From: CAVONV01 sp963697355
Lineage (GTDB): Bacteria > Acidobacteriota > Vicinamibacteria > Marinacidobacterales > DATDRI01
Direction: 5' to 3'
DNA length: 64,000 nucleotides
Assembly: GCA_963697355.1 (NCBI GenBank)
Contig: CAVONV010000004.1
Location: forward strand, 516,248-580,247
Below, in pieces: positions 25,523 through 34,367 of this stretch. The notes under the pieces were generated by a model. It did no database searches. It saw nothing but the letters and a program-made list of their open reading frames with translations, and had not been told where the DNA came from. Within the stretch, counting starts at the first letter, position 1. The number at the start of each line of letters is the position of its first letter. Position numbers and translations under genes: made by a program.

Positions 25523-26548
25523 CTAGGCTTTGGCTTTGCCTTTTTTCCCTGAGGACGGAGACGGGGCCGTGTCCCTATCGCTTTTCCTGCCAGGGCTCGT
25601 TTGGTACTGGGCGGGTTTGCCGTTTTGAGTTAGTAACTCTATGACGCGATCCAGTTTTACTTCAATAGCTTCGATACGTGAGGTCAACCGCATTGGCATG
25701 CCCTCTTCGAGGGTTTGCGCGGGCCCAGGAAGACTCGATTCTTGCCCATCCAATCGTAGGTCTGCCACCGCGTCCCGAGCAACGCTTTCGTCGACGAGCT
25801 TGCCGTCCTCCAGATAACAAACGACGAGTGAGCGGTCACAAATGATGTTGATCAGGCGGGGGATACCACGCGAACGATGAAAGATGATCCGGATAGCGTC
25901 AGGCGTGAACAGCGAAGTGTCTTTTGCCCCCGCGATCCTCAGTCGGTGCTCGATATAGGCCCGAGTATGCTGGAGGTTCAAAGCTCCCATTCTGCACCGA
26001 ACAGCTACGCGCTGGCGAAGTGCCGCGAACTGCGGAACCTCTAACCGTTTCTCCAGAGAAGGTTGACCGGAAAGGATGATCTCTAGCAGTTTTGTTCCGG
26101 GTAACTCCAGGTTCGTCAAATGGTGAATCTCATCCAGCTGATATGGTGTGAGTCCCTGTGCCTCATCAACAATGAGCACCAAGGTCTCACCCGTCAAGCC
26201 AACGAGGTATTCCTTGAGGGGTTCGAAACTCACACGGCCCGTTCTCTTCAGGGTCACGCGAAGTTCCAAGGCCAACTGGCGAAGAAGAGACTTCCCTATG
26301 ACAGACGGGTCAGTCACAAAGACACCGCGCAGTTGCGTACTGAAGCTCTTGAGAAGCCGTCTCAGAAGTGTCGTTTTTCCCGTTCCAGGCTCACCGATGA
26401 GCATGGCAAGACCCTGCCGTTCTTCGATGGAGTAGCACATCTCGTTCAACGGAACTTGCTGGGCGGCGGAGAAATAGTAGGCCGGGTCGTATGCGAGTTT
26501 GAAAGGTTTGTCTCTGAGGTGAAAATGATGAAGGTACACTTCACTCAC
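25523..26548 (-). CDS. XrtA/PEP-CTERM-associated ExeA-like ATPase
   Basis: A 341-residue AAA ATPase of the ExeA/GspA-like family common in exosortase-A loci. It starts YLHHFHLRDKPFKLAYDP, then has Walker A GEPGTGKTT (about 53-61), Walker B LVLIVDEAQ and sensor-like IILSGQPSLEKRL. The C-terminal RGIPRLINIICDRSL segment is the usual lid. After it comes a helical segment and a basic, Ser/Lys-rich tail ending GKKGKAKA. The protein starts with GTG. Its role in polymer or envelope assembly is not established. It is convergent with the sugar transferase gene. Confidence 0.88.
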   Translation of the reverse strand: MSEVYLHHFHLRDKPFKLAYDPAYYFSAAQQVPLNEMCYSIEERQGLAMLIGEPGTGKTTLLRRLLKSFSTQLRGVFVTDPSVIGKSLLRQLALELRVTLKRTGRVSFEPLKEYLVGLTGETLVLIVDEAQGLTPYQLDEIHHLTNLELPGTKLLEIILSGQPSLEKRLEVPQFAALRQRVAVRCRMGALNLQHTRAYIEHRLRIAGAKDTSLFTPDAIRIIFHRSRGIPRLINIICDRSLVVCYLEDGKLVDESVARDAVADLRLDGQESSLPGPAQTLEEGMPMRLTSRIEAIEVKLDRVIELLTQNGKPAQYQTSPGRKSDRDTAPSPSSGKKGKAKA

Positions 26549-26634
26549 AATACGCGGTCTCGCGTTTTCTCCTTTGACTCATTGTCTCAGATTATGCGGC
26601 AGTTGTGTATATTGGACTTTGATTTCTGTGCTTG

Positions 26635-28389
26635 CTACCGCGGTCCTGCCGAGGGTTTCAATCTGGACCACCAAAGAATGCGTTTCTTCTGCCGCCTGAC
26701 CACCAGAGTGAAGCCCATTTTCGCGACGACATCATGCAGAGGGGTGTGGTTTTTTTCTAGCAGGAGATAGATGTTCTCAACGCCCGCCCGAAGACTGTCG
26801 TCAACCATTCGTCCCAAACACTTCGTGAATAGTATGCTCTCATCGCAGCCGGGCGAAGTGTAGAATCCGTGAAGCAACACGCTTCCACTAGGAAGCTCGA
26901 AATCGGCGACCAACGGCTGTTTCCCTCTTTCTGGAGCCGCCAGTAACCTCCATCCGTAGATGGCGAGTGTATCGTCGACGGCCATGGAGTAAAGAACCTC
27001 ACCGTCAGCGAATCGGTCGAGAGCGGTACCGAATACCCTTTTTCGAGAGAAATCTCTGTCGTGTTTCACGTCCTTCATCAAGTCCTGGTATCGCTGGACT
27101 CGTATCTCAGGACCTTTTTCCGGCAGGTCGTCGGGCTCGATGCTATCTAGTTTGAAGATGGTAACAACTTTGTTTTCGTAAACTGATTTGGCGAGGCGAT
27201 AGATGATGTCGCCTAAGTTACCTGTCCTGAAAGCTTCCTTGTAGTCCGTCGCGACATTCTTGATTCTGTTCAACGTGGTCTCGTTCGTGTCGAACTTCAG
27301 CAAAGAGCGTTTGATAAACCTTTTGGACCTGACCCGAGCAACGGTTGTCACCATGGCTTTCCTAGAGAAGTAGAATGTCGGAGCGTATACCGTTTGGTGT
27401 TCATTGGCCAAACGCTCTTTGAACTCTTCTCCACCTGCGGATAGGTCGAATGTCTCGTAACCATCCTCCTTCAACTTCTGGAGTAGTTTAATGAGTAGCA
27501 AGGTCCCTGGAGAGTTTTTTCCCTCCGAGGGATCGAAGGTCAGCAGGCCCAAAATCACACGCCGCCCGTCGGTTGATCCGATGTGAAAAGCTAGGGGCTT
27601 ATCATCCGACCACAGTACCGTGAAGTGATTCGAATTGGGATATTCCATACGGTTGATGTGAAAGGGCGCTTTGTTGGGATCGTAGGCGAAGGGTGTCGAA
27701 TTCTTGATGGCCTCCTGCCTGAAATCACATTGCTCGGCGATGAAAGGCATGAGCTCCGCAGCTCGCGCTTTCTCTGTGACCTGTTCCAGGTAGAGGTCTC
27801 GCCTTTTTATGTAGCGGTTCATTTTGGCCTTGATCGATTTGTTTTTGAGGATCTTAGCAAGTTTCTTCTCGTTGCCAAGATGATGGACAGGAGAATCCTG
27901 TGAAACGATGTCTAAGTGAATGCCCGCTTTCTTCAGCCGGGGAGAGGAGAGCCAATCCGTCCCTGCACCAGGCGGAAGCCAATTCCATGTCCATGTCGAG
28001 GGCTCGTACTTGCGGGCTATTTCCAGAAGACATGCGATAGGAAACTCTTGTTCCAGAGCCGGTCTGCAGATCCAGCCATGGTACTCGGCCTGGTGGACGC
28101 CCGCATGCGTGATTTGTCCGCTATGTTGATGGACGGCGAGTGGCATGATTCCGACAATTGACCCCGTTTGGTCATGTGCCAGGCAAAGAACGGGAGTGTA
28201 TTGGTTGCTGTACTGGCGGTACCAGGTCGTGGCAAATGGGGGTTCTTGAATGACCGACCATTTCGGGTCGGTTTGGCCCAAGCCTGCCCAGGAAGTTATG
28301 AACTGGGACTTATCAAGCAGCCGATAGACAGCCTCCCCTTCAACGACCTCTAAATCGAATTGCGCCGGGGCTTCTTCCACTTGACTCAA
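26635..28389 (-). CDS. FemAB/CelD-like GNAT protein with two acyltransferase-like halves
   Basis: A 584-residue protein. The first half (about 30-350) is a FemAB/BcsL-CelD type acetyltransferase: PPFATTWYRQYSNQ, then KIKAKMNRYIKRRDL-type basic helix, DKPLAFHIGS and GTLLLIKLLQKLKEDGYETFDLSAGGEEFKERLA. The second half (about 390-580) looks like another GNAT domain (RVFGTALDRFADGEVLYSMAVDD to MGFTLVVRRQKKR). Such proteins recur in exosortase-A exopolysaccharide loci. The start is TTG 28389 with GGAG a few bases upstream; GTG 28380 is possible. It may transfer an acyl or aminoacyl group to a glycan. The first-half assignment is firm, the second tentative. Confidence 0.72.
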   Translation of the reverse strand: MSQVEEAPAQFDLEVVEGEAVYRLLDKSQFITSWAGLGQTDPKWSVIQEPPFATTWYRQYSNQYTPVLCLAHDQTGSIVGIMPLAVHQHSGQITHAGVHQAEYHGWICRPALEQEFPIACLLEIARKYEPSTWTWNWLPPGAGTDWLSSPRLKKAGIHLDIVSQDSPVHHLGNEKKLAKILKNKSIKAKMNRYIKRRDLYLEQVTEKARAAELMPFIAEQCDFRQEAIKNSTPFAYDPNKAPFHINRMEYPNSNHFTVLWSDDKPLAFHIGSTDGRRVILGLLTFDPSEGKNSPGTLLLIKLLQKLKEDGYETFDLSAGGEEFKERLANEHQTVYAPTFYFSRKAMVTTVARVRSKRFIKRSLLKFDTNETTLNRIKNVATDYKEAFRTGNLGDIIYRLAKSVYENKVVTIFKLDSIEPDDLPEKGPEIRVQRYQDLMKDVKHDRDFSRKRVFGTALDRFADGEVLYSMAVDDTLAIYGWRLLAAPERGKQPLVADFELPSGSVLLHGFYTSPGCDESILFTKCLGRMVDDSLRAGVENIYLLLEKNHTPLHDVVAKMGFTLVVRRQKKRILWWSRLKPSAGPR

Positions 28390-28448
28390 TTACTCCGTCG
28401 GCATATTGCAGCGATACGCGGTTGTAGAGCACGGCAGAAACTGCATAT

Positions 28449-28826
28449 TTAGGCTGGGGAAAATAAGGTATCAAACGTGCGGTGAGTATTCAAGCCGCGC
28501 CTGCTGTCGATGCTGTCGAAGGGACGAGGGCTCGAGCGAGTGCGGGGCCGGTATCGTCGATGATTCGCCTGTGGTTTCTGAGTGGATTCGACGAATCGTC
28601 TCGCTCGTTTCAAGGCGAGTTCGATCTTCGAGTCTTCCGGTCTTTCCTCGAGAGCCCTTTCGCAGCAAGAGATACCTTCATCGTAAAATCCGAGTCTCAT
28701 CGGGGAGAAGCCTAGAAGACGAGCCAATCGCGCTCCCTTTACGGGAAATGGGAAGGAGACGAGCCCTTCGATTCTTGCCGGTCTCCCGGGTTGTGCGTAT
28801 AATCCTCGTACTTGTCTGACAATCAA
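28449..28826 (-). pseudogene. Possible TPR-protein remnant
   Basis: An open frame of 125 codons on the minus strand whose middle (about residues 43-82) reads like a tetratricopeptide repeat: RLGFYDEGISCCERALEERP followed by a second helix. The remainder is Arg/Pro/Ser-rich and unlike any fold I know. It overlaps the promoter region of the next gene. It may be a decayed TPR gene or a chance match. The 460-base gap holds nothing else apart from that promoter. Confidence 0.3.
28775..28803 (+). promoter_or_regulatory. Sigma-70-like promoter of the kynureninase-like gene
   Basis: TTGCCG at 28775-28780 and a perfect TATAAT at 28798-28803 are separated by 17 bases. The predicted start of transcription is near 28810, 40 bases before the ATG at 28850, which has AGGAG at 28840-28844. 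Confidence 0.6.
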
Positions 28827-28849
28827 ACTCTTGATTGCTAGGAGTCACC

Positions 28850-30043
28850 ATGCAAGACGATTTGATCCAGTGGCGTTCCGAGTTCCCGATTTTGGACAAC
28901 ACGGTCTATATGATCAGCAATTCTCTGGGGGCCATGCCGCGACAAGTCTATGACCGGATGAAGGAATATGCGGAGACGTGGGCTACCCGTGGCGTGCGGG
29001 CTTGGGAGGAGGCGTGGTGGGAGATGCCGGGTACGGTGGGTGATCACATTGCTCCGATCATCGGTGCCGGCTCCGGCGAAGTGACCATGCACCAGAACGT
29101 GACCCTTGCCCAAGCCATTGTCGCCTCCTGCTTCGAGTTCGAGTCACCGCGCAACCGTGTGGTCTATACCGAGTTGAACTTTCCTTCCGTGACCTACCTG
29201 TATGAAGCGCAGAAAAGTCGGGGCGCCGAGATCGTCATGGTTCGTTCCGAGGACGGTATCGGTGTTCCTACGGAAAAACTCCTGGAGGCCATCGATGAGC
29301 GGACACTCCTTGTGCCCATCAGTCACGTCCTTTTCCGTAGCGCCTATGTCCAAGACGCCCGTGCGATCGTCGAGCATTCCCACCGAATGGGGGCCTATGT
29401 CGTTTTGGATATCTACCAGTCCGCGGGCATTTTTCCCATCGACGTCAAGGGTTGGGAAGTGGACTTTGCCATTGGAGGGGTTCTCAAGTGGTTGTGCGGT
29501 GGACCAGGTGGCGGTTATCTCTACGTTCGGCCGGATCTTGCCGCGAAGCTCGAGCCCAAGCTTACGGGATGGATGGCTCATGAAGAGCCTTTTTCCTTCG
29601 AAGTCGGCTCCATGCGTTACCGCGATGATGTGTATCGTTTTCTGAACGGGACTCCCGGCATACCGGCGCTTTACGCGGTGGAGCCTGGTTGTCGAATCGT
29701 CTCGGAGGTAGGAGTTCAGAAGATTCGAGAGAAGTCTCTTCGGCAAACGGCGCGCCTCATCGAGCTTGGGACGGAGCGCGGCTACAGGGTCAATACGTCG
29801 AGGGACCCCGAAAAACGTGGCGGGACCGTATCCATCGACGTTCCCCATGCATATGAAGTCTCGAAAGAGCTCATCGCACGCGATTTCCTCGTCGATTTTC
29901 GCCCGGGCGCCGGAATCCGTTTTTCGCCCCATTTCTACACCAAAGACGAAGAGCTGGAGCTCACCATTAGAGAAATCGACAAGATCCTCGAGACGAAGGC
30001 CTTCGAGAGGCACTTGGCGGACGCTGAAGTTAACGTGACCTGA
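28850..30043 (+). CDS. Kynureninase-like PLP enzyme (class V aminotransferase fold)
   Basis: A 397-residue PLP-dependent enzyme of fold type I. The opening YMISNSLGAMPRQVYDRMKEY, the SHVLFRSAYVQD strand, the PLP-phosphate-contacting VLDIYQSAGIFPID (with Asp) and the lysine of GGVLKWLCGGPGGGYLYV are typical of kynureninase and related class V enzymes. The C-terminal domain with FRPGAGIRFSPHFY is also family-like. Start ATG 28850 is fixed by AGGAG six bases upstream; a TTG at 28835 gives a longer but less likely protein. No other kynurenine pathway gene is adjacent, so the substrate may differ. It has its own promoter. Confidence 0.78.
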   Translation: MQDDLIQWRSEFPILDNTVYMISNSLGAMPRQVYDRMKEYAETWATRGVRAWEEAWWEMPGTVGDHIAPIIGAGSGEVTMHQNVTLAQAIVASCFEFESPRNRVVYTELNFPSVTYLYEAQKSRGAEIVMVRSEDGIGVPTEKLLEAIDERTLLVPISHVLFRSAYVQDARAIVEHSHRMGAYVVLDIYQSAGIFPIDVKGWEVDFAIGGVLKWLCGGPGGGYLYVRPDLAAKLEPKLTGWMAHEEPFSFEVGSMRYRDDVYRFLNGTPGIPALYAVEPGCRIVSEVGVQKIREKSLRQTARLIELGTERGYRVNTSRDPEKRGGTVSIDVPHAYEVSKELIARDFLVDFRPGAGIRFSPHFYTKDEELELTIREIDKILETKAFERHLADAEVNVT

Positions 30044-30266
30044 GGGTCTGCTCCAACAACATTTGAATTGTAGACGTTACCGTAATATAACTTCAGACGC
30101 AGGGTAATATCTCACCGGCGCGGAAGGCGGATCCCAACTTGCACGCTGCCCTTAGTCTTGCCAAGGCGGTCCGCTTCGCCGTGTAAATGGTTCAATCAGC
30201 CGAGAATTCGAATCGACTCTAATTTTGTCCGAACAAAACGAGTTGTTTTATCAGGGAGGGGGAGTG

Positions 30267-31775
30267 ATGCAAGGTTTCATTGATCAAGCAAGCGCGCATA
30301 TCAGTGCGCTCTTGGGTCCACAGATAGTTCAAATCGCCCAGGCGTTGATCGTCTTGGTTTTGGGATGGTTGGTGGCCTTGGCCGTGGCTTCGGTCGTTCG
30401 AGGGTCGCTTCGAAGAACGACCATCGACAATCGGCTGGCGAAATGGGCTCTGGGAGAAGAAAAGGGCGAAGGTTTCGATGTCGAGCGTTGGGTTGGCAAG
30501 GTGGTTTACTACACCCTTCTTCTATTCGTTCTCGTCGCTTTTTTCAACATCTTGAATCTAACGGTCGTGAGTGAGCCCCTCACGAACTTGCTGAACAAGG
30601 TTTTTGCTTATCTCCCACAGGTTGCCGGAGCGGCCATTTTGTTGGGGTTGGCCTGGCTCATGGCAACGGTTCTGCGTCGGATTGTCCGAGGAGCGCTGGA
30701 CTTTGCCAAGCTCGATGAAAAGGTCGGCGGGCAAGCAGGCATCGAAGAAGATAAGAAACCGGCTCTCAGCAGAACTCTCGCCGATGCCGTCTACTGGTTG
30801 GTCTTCTTGCTCTTCTTGCCGAACATCTTGGGGACGCTGGAGCTCGAAGGGCTTCTCGAGCCGGTCCAGGGACTCATCGACCGGATCCTGCAGTTCTTGC
30901 CGAACATTTTGGCGGCCGTGGTCATTCTGGCAGTCGGCTGGTTTATCGCCCGGATCGTGCAGCGCATCGTGACCAATCTCTTGGCGGCGGTCGGGATAGA
31001 CCAGCTTGGTGAAAGAGTAGGATTGGCTCCCGCTCTTGGAACGAAGCGCCTGTCGGGTCTCCTGGGCTTGATTGTGTATGTGTTCATCCTCATACCGGTC
31101 TTGATCTCTTCTTTGAACGCGTTGGCGCTCGAGGCGATCACCCGACCCGCCAGTGAGATGTTGGGTAGCGTGCTGGATGCCATCCCCTCCATTTTTGCCG
31201 CCGGGCTGCTGTTGGGGCTGGCCTACGTGGTTGGCCGGTTGGTCTCTGGGCTGGTCGCGAACCTACTTGCCGGTGGGGGCTTCAACAGCGTTCTCGTTCG
31301 GCTGGGACTGTCCAAGGCTGCAACGGAAGGTGACCGTTCACCGTCGGGCGTCGTCGGGACGTTGATCCTGGTCGCCATCATGCTGTTTGCTTCCATCGAA
31401 GCCGCGGGACTCCTCGGTTTCGCGAACCTGTCCACGCTGCTCTCCAACTTCGTGGGATTCGCGGGCCAGGTCATCCTGGGTTTGATTGTCTTCGGTGTGG
31501 GTTTGTTTCTCGCCAATCTGGCCGCAGATACGATTCACTCCAGTAGCGCCCAGCAAGCGAGTCTCTTGGCCATGGCGGCTCGGATATCCATCATTGTTCT
31601 GTCGGGCGCCGTTGCCCTCCGGCAGATGGGTCTAGCCAACGAGATCATAGAGCTCGCTTTTGGCCTGCTCATTGGGTCCATCGCGGTGGCGATTGCTTTG
31701 GCTTTCGGTTTGGGGGGAAGAGAGATCGCCGCGAAACAGATCGAGGAGTGGCAGAAGACCATGAAATCGAATTAG
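30267..31775 (+). CDS. Multi-pass MscS-like / conserved TM-helix channel protein
   Basis: A 502-residue integral inner-membrane protein built from repeated segments: amphipathic helix, hydrophobic helix (ILLGLAWLMATVLRRIV, VVILAVGWFIARIVQRIV, GLLLGLAYVVGRLVSGLV, VILGLIVFGVGLFLANLA), then a soluble linker. This is the conserved-TM-helix repeat found in small-conductance mechanosensitive channel relatives. The final IAVAIALAFGLGGREIAAKQIEEW resembles the pore-lining end of such channels. I chose ATG 30267, preceded by GGAGGGGGA; a TTG start at 30225 is weaker. It probably acts in osmotic protection. Confidence 0.75.
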   Translation: MQGFIDQASAHISALLGPQIVQIAQALIVLVLGWLVALAVASVVRGSLRRTTIDNRLAKWALGEEKGEGFDVERWVGKVVYYTLLLFVLVAFFNILNLTVVSEPLTNLLNKVFAYLPQVAGAAILLGLAWLMATVLRRIVRGALDFAKLDEKVGGQAGIEEDKKPALSRTLADAVYWLVFLLFLPNILGTLELEGLLEPVQGLIDRILQFLPNILAAVVILAVGWFIARIVQRIVTNLLAAVGIDQLGERVGLAPALGTKRLSGLLGLIVYVFILIPVLISSLNALALEAITRPASEMLGSVLDAIPSIFAAGLLLGLAYVVGRLVSGLVANLLAGGGFNSVLVRLGLSKAATEGDRSPSGVVGTLILVAIMLFASIEAAGLLGFANLSTLLSNFVGFAGQVILGLIVFGVGLFLANLAADTIHSSSAQQASLLAMAARISIIVLSGAVALRQMGLANEIIELAFGLLIGSIAVAIALAFGLGGREIAAKQIEEWQKTMKSN

Positions 31776-31813
31776 GAATATAGAACTCAGAACTCGAGAA
31801 TTCAGTAGAAGGC

Positions 31814-31847
31814 AAGGGTCGGTGGCCCAACTGGGTTGCCGACCCTT
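31814..31847. terminator. Bidirectional hairpin between convergent genes
   Basis: AAGGGTCGG (31814-31822) pairs with CCGACCCTT (31839-31847), with an inner partial stem GGCCCAACTGGGTT. It sits between the ends of the channel gene and the glucokinase gene and touches the latter's stop codon. The T-tract is short (TTT), so it is a moderate terminator prediction for both directions. Confidence 0.5.
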
Positions 31848-32830
31848 TACTCATCTGCTAGGGAAGCCAGGGCGGCGCCGAGTAACCCGACCTTGGGATT
31901 CATGACAACGAACACGGGAATGGACTCTAGAAGGGCAGATTGCCGGCCTTTGCTTTTGAAAGAAGATTGGAACAGACCGTTCTTCAGCCGATCGATGATG
32001 CGGGGTGCAATTCCTCCCGCGACGTAGACGCCGCCCGTTGCCACGGCCGTCAAAGCGAGGTTGCCGGCCTCGGCCCCGTAGCACGATACGAAGAAATCGA
32101 GTGTGGCATTTGAAAGGGGATCGCCCTTTTCGTCAGCGAACTGCTGGAGGATTGGAGCTGGGTCCCCGGCGTCATCGATGGCTTGGCGGAGCTCCACCGT
32201 TTCCTTTTCCCTGCCGCTGTCTCGAAGGAAGCGATAGATGTCACCGATGCCGGGACCGGACACCACTCGGTCATTTGACACACGGCCATACTTGGCGCTC
32301 ATCCATTTTAGAAACTCGATCTCGATTTCGTTTTTTGCCGCGAAATCGGCATGCCCGCCCTCGCTCGCAACAATAATATGCTGTTTGGGCGTTTGAACCA
32401 CGATGGCTTCTCCAAGTCCGGTGCCGGCACCTATGATGACGATGTTCCCGCAGGGATCCGGTTTCGCGGGGTTCAAGACTTCCACGTCCGGGGGGGCGAG
32501 AGCCTCGATACCGTAGGCCACGGCCGTGAAATCGTTGATGAGGCGCACACGAGAAAACCCCAAGTTGTGCTGGATTTCGGTCTCCGTCAATACCCACGGG
32601 AGCTTGGTGACCTCCGAACGCCCGCGCACCACGGGACCCGCAACGCCGAAGCAAGCGTGGGTCGGTACGGCGTCGCCGCTTGCGAGAAACTCCTTCACCA
32701 TTGAAGTCAGGTCTCGATACTCGCTACTCGGAAACCGCTTTTCTGTGATGCAGTTAACGTGACGACCTTCCACATCTGCAAGGGCGAGTAGCGTTTTCGT
32801 GCCTCCAATGTCGCCTGCAAGAACTCGCAT
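31847..32830 (-). CDS. glk: Glucokinase
   Basis: A 327-residue ASKHA-fold sugar kinase that phosphorylates glucose with ATP. The phosphate-1 motif is LAGDIGGTKTLLALAD (N-terminus), the sugar-binding NDFTAVAYGI and SEGGHADFA (with Glu and His) are both present, the adenosine/phosphate-2 motif is IIGAGTGLGEA, and the second adenosine motif is TGGVYVAGGIAPRI. This pattern matches the proteobacterial-type glucokinase family rather than ROK kinases, which carry a zinc-binding cysteine cluster that is missing here. ATG 32830 has AGGGGAAA upstream; the frame extension to 32929 is not family-like. It is divergent from the thioesterase gene. Confidence 0.9.
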   Translation of the reverse strand: MRVLAGDIGGTKTLLALADVEGRHVNCITEKRFPSSEYRDLTSMVKEFLASGDAVPTHACFGVAGPVVRGRSEVTKLPWVLTETEIQHNLGFSRVRLINDFTAVAYGIEALAPPDVEVLNPAKPDPCGNIVIIGAGTGLGEAIVVQTPKQHIIVASEGGHADFAAKNEIEIEFLKWMSAKYGRVSNDRVVSGPGIGDIYRFLRDSGREKETVELRQAIDDAGDPAPILQQFADEKGDPLSNATLDFFVSCYGAEAGNLALTAVATGGVYVAGGIAPRIIDRLKNGLFQSSFKSKGRQSALLESIPVFVVMNPKVGLLGAALASLADE

Positions 32831-32905
32831 GTCATTTCCCCTTGTCGTCTTAGAGAATACACCGAATTCATTTCCTTGCGGGGAGGATGGCACTCTTCCT
32901 GGTTC

Positions 32906-32934
32906 TTGACACTTTTTCGCGGTCCGCATAGTGT
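32906..32934 (+). promoter_or_regulatory. Promoter giving a near-leaderless thioesterase mRNA
   Basis: A perfect TTGACA (32906-32911) and TAGTGT (32929-32934) with a 17-base spacer. The expected transcription start is near 32941, only about six bases before the ATG at 32947. No ribosome binding site can fit, so the mRNA would be leaderless or nearly so. Confidence 0.55.
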
Positions 32935-32946
32935 TGGCTGTTCACA

Positions 32947-33366
32947 ATGGGACGATTTACACATCAGCACCGGGTAAGTTGGCCGGAAGTCGAGCTTGCC
33001 GGAGTCGTCTACTTCGCTCATTTCATAAATTACTTCGAAGCGGCGGAGGCGGAATGGGTCAGGAGCCACGGCATCGAATATGGTGAGATGCTCGAGAGGT
33101 TCGGAATCTGCATGCCGAGGGCCTCTATTCACTGCGACTACCATGCGCCGGCTCGACTTGACGATTTGCTTGATCTCGAGGTCCGTCGCGGACGACTGGG
33201 GGCGACGAGCTTCACTCTGGCCTTTGAGATCTTTGCCGAGCCGGAGAATCGGTGCTTGGCGGATGGGACCTTCGTGATCGTCACCGTTTCTCGTTCCACC
33301 TTCAGACCTGTTCGAATCCCCGATAGGCTACGCGAGATGCTCGAAACGTTGAACGTTGCCGAGTAG
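32947..33366 (+). CDS. 4-hydroxybenzoyl-CoA thioesterase-family (hot-dog) acyl-CoA thioesterase
   Basis: A 139-residue single hot-dog domain protein of the YbgC/4HBT type, hydrolysing acyl-CoA thioesters in the cytosol. The N-terminal RVSWPEVELAGVVYFAHFINYFEAAEAEW is the family signature, with the catalytic Asp position of YbgC-like enzymes read here as Glu (EVELAG). The central LDLEVRRGRLGATSFTLAFEIF strand pair is typical. Because the signature begins at residue 9, the start at 32947 cannot be moved downstream, which supports the near-leaderless reading. The substrate is unknown. It is followed after 23 bases by a deacetylase gene. Confidence 0.83.
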   Translation: MGRFTHQHRVSWPEVELAGVVYFAHFINYFEAAEAEWVRSHGIEYGEMLERFGICMPRASIHCDYHAPARLDDLLDLEVRRGRLGATSFTLAFEIFAEPENRCLADGTFVIVTVSRSTFRPVRIPDRLREMLETLNVAE

Positions 33367-33389
33367 GCATCCTTCTAGAGGAGGTCGAC

Positions 33390-34367
33390 ATGAAATCGAT
33401 AGTGGTTTTGCTGCTGGTTGCAGCCTCACTGTGCTCATTCCAGATAATGGCTCAAACCGAGCCCCAAGAAGAGCCGTCATGGAAATGGCCGGATTCCCGC
33501 TGGCGGACGGTTGTGGAACAAGTGCGCGCCGGCCGAAGCTTGAAGCCTGATGCTTGGCCCGATGGAGCCAAGGTCGCGGTGGCGCTTTCCTTCGACTTCG
33601 ACACAGAGACCGTCTCACTGCGCGACGGGCAAACCTCTCCATCGCTGCTTTCTCAAGGTCAATATGGAGCCCGAGTCGGTGTTCCTCGTATACTGGATTT
33701 GCTCGATCGCTATGGGGTGTCGGCATCGTTCTTCATTCCTGCCGTGACTGCCCTGCTCTATCCTGAAGACGTCAAACAAATTGCCGCCAAAGGTCACGAG
33801 ATCGGCATCCACGGCTGGATCCACGAGCGGAACTCTCAACTCGAACTGAGTGACGAGCGAGTCTTGATGCAGAAGGCTCTGGATACGCTGACCGAGATAT
33901 CGGGGAAGAAGCCGGTAGGTATTCGGACTCCCTCTTGGGACTACAGCCCGAACACACTCACGCTGATCAAGGAGCTTGGGTTGCTCTACGACAGCAGTCT
34001 CATGGCAGACGACGCTCCCTATGAGGTGCTGGAGGAAGGAAAGCCTTCGGGAGTCGTGGAGCTTCCTGTTGAGTGGATCTTAGATGACTATCCCTATTTT
34101 GGGATGAGCCGATTTGCGGGCATCCGACCCCACATCCAGCCCAATGATGTCTTCGAGATTTGGGCCGCAGAGTTCGATGGAGCTTATGAAGAAGGTGGGC
34201 TCTTCGTTCTCACGATGCATCCTCACATCATCGGCCATCGGTCTCGCATTCGAATGTTGGAGAAACTGGTCCGGTACATTCGCTCTCATTCAGGGGTCTG
34301 GTTCGCCTCACACGAGGCGATTGCGAAGTACGTTAAGGACACAGTGTTAGTGACCAGTGACCAGTAA
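33390..34367 (+). CDS. Exported NodB-type deacetylase (peptidoglycan/allantoinase-like clade)
   Basis: A 325-residue protein with a signal peptide (MKSIVVLLLVAASLCSF, cleavage near AQT at about residue 22). The NodB barrel shows ALSFDFDTET (Asp-x-Asp), GHEIGIHGWIHERN (metal His pair), IRTPSWDYSPNT and LTMHPHIIGHRSRI, the layout of the clade with H. pylori PgdA and PuuE. It likely acts in the periplasm on a glycan or cyclic amide. A GGAGG site is seven bases upstream of ATG 33390. The last codons (VTSDQ) and the stop lie inside a CAGTGAC-type intergenic repeat, so its C-terminus has been rewritten by that repeat. Confidence 0.82.
   Translation: MKSIVVLLLVAASLCSFQIMAQTEPQEEPSWKWPDSRWRTVVEQVRAGRSLKPDAWPDGAKVAVALSFDFDTETVSLRDGQTSPSLLSQGQYGARVGVPRILDLLDRYGVSASFFIPAVTALLYPEDVKQIAAKGHEIGIHGWIHERNSQLELSDERVLMQKALDTLTEISGKKPVGIRTPSWDYSPNTLTLIKELGLLYDSSLMADDAPYEVLEEGKPSGVVELPVEWILDDYPYFGMSRFAGIRPHIQPNDVFEIWAAEFDGAYEEGGLFVLTMHPHIIGHRSRIRMLEKLVRYIRSHSGVWFASHEAIAKYVKDTVLVTSDQ

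Noticed and set aside
24014..28389. Exosortase candidate among the membrane proteins
   Set aside because: The sugar transferase is the only multi-pass protein here and has clear bacterial sugar transferase motifs; no exosortase Cys/Arg/His pattern is seen.
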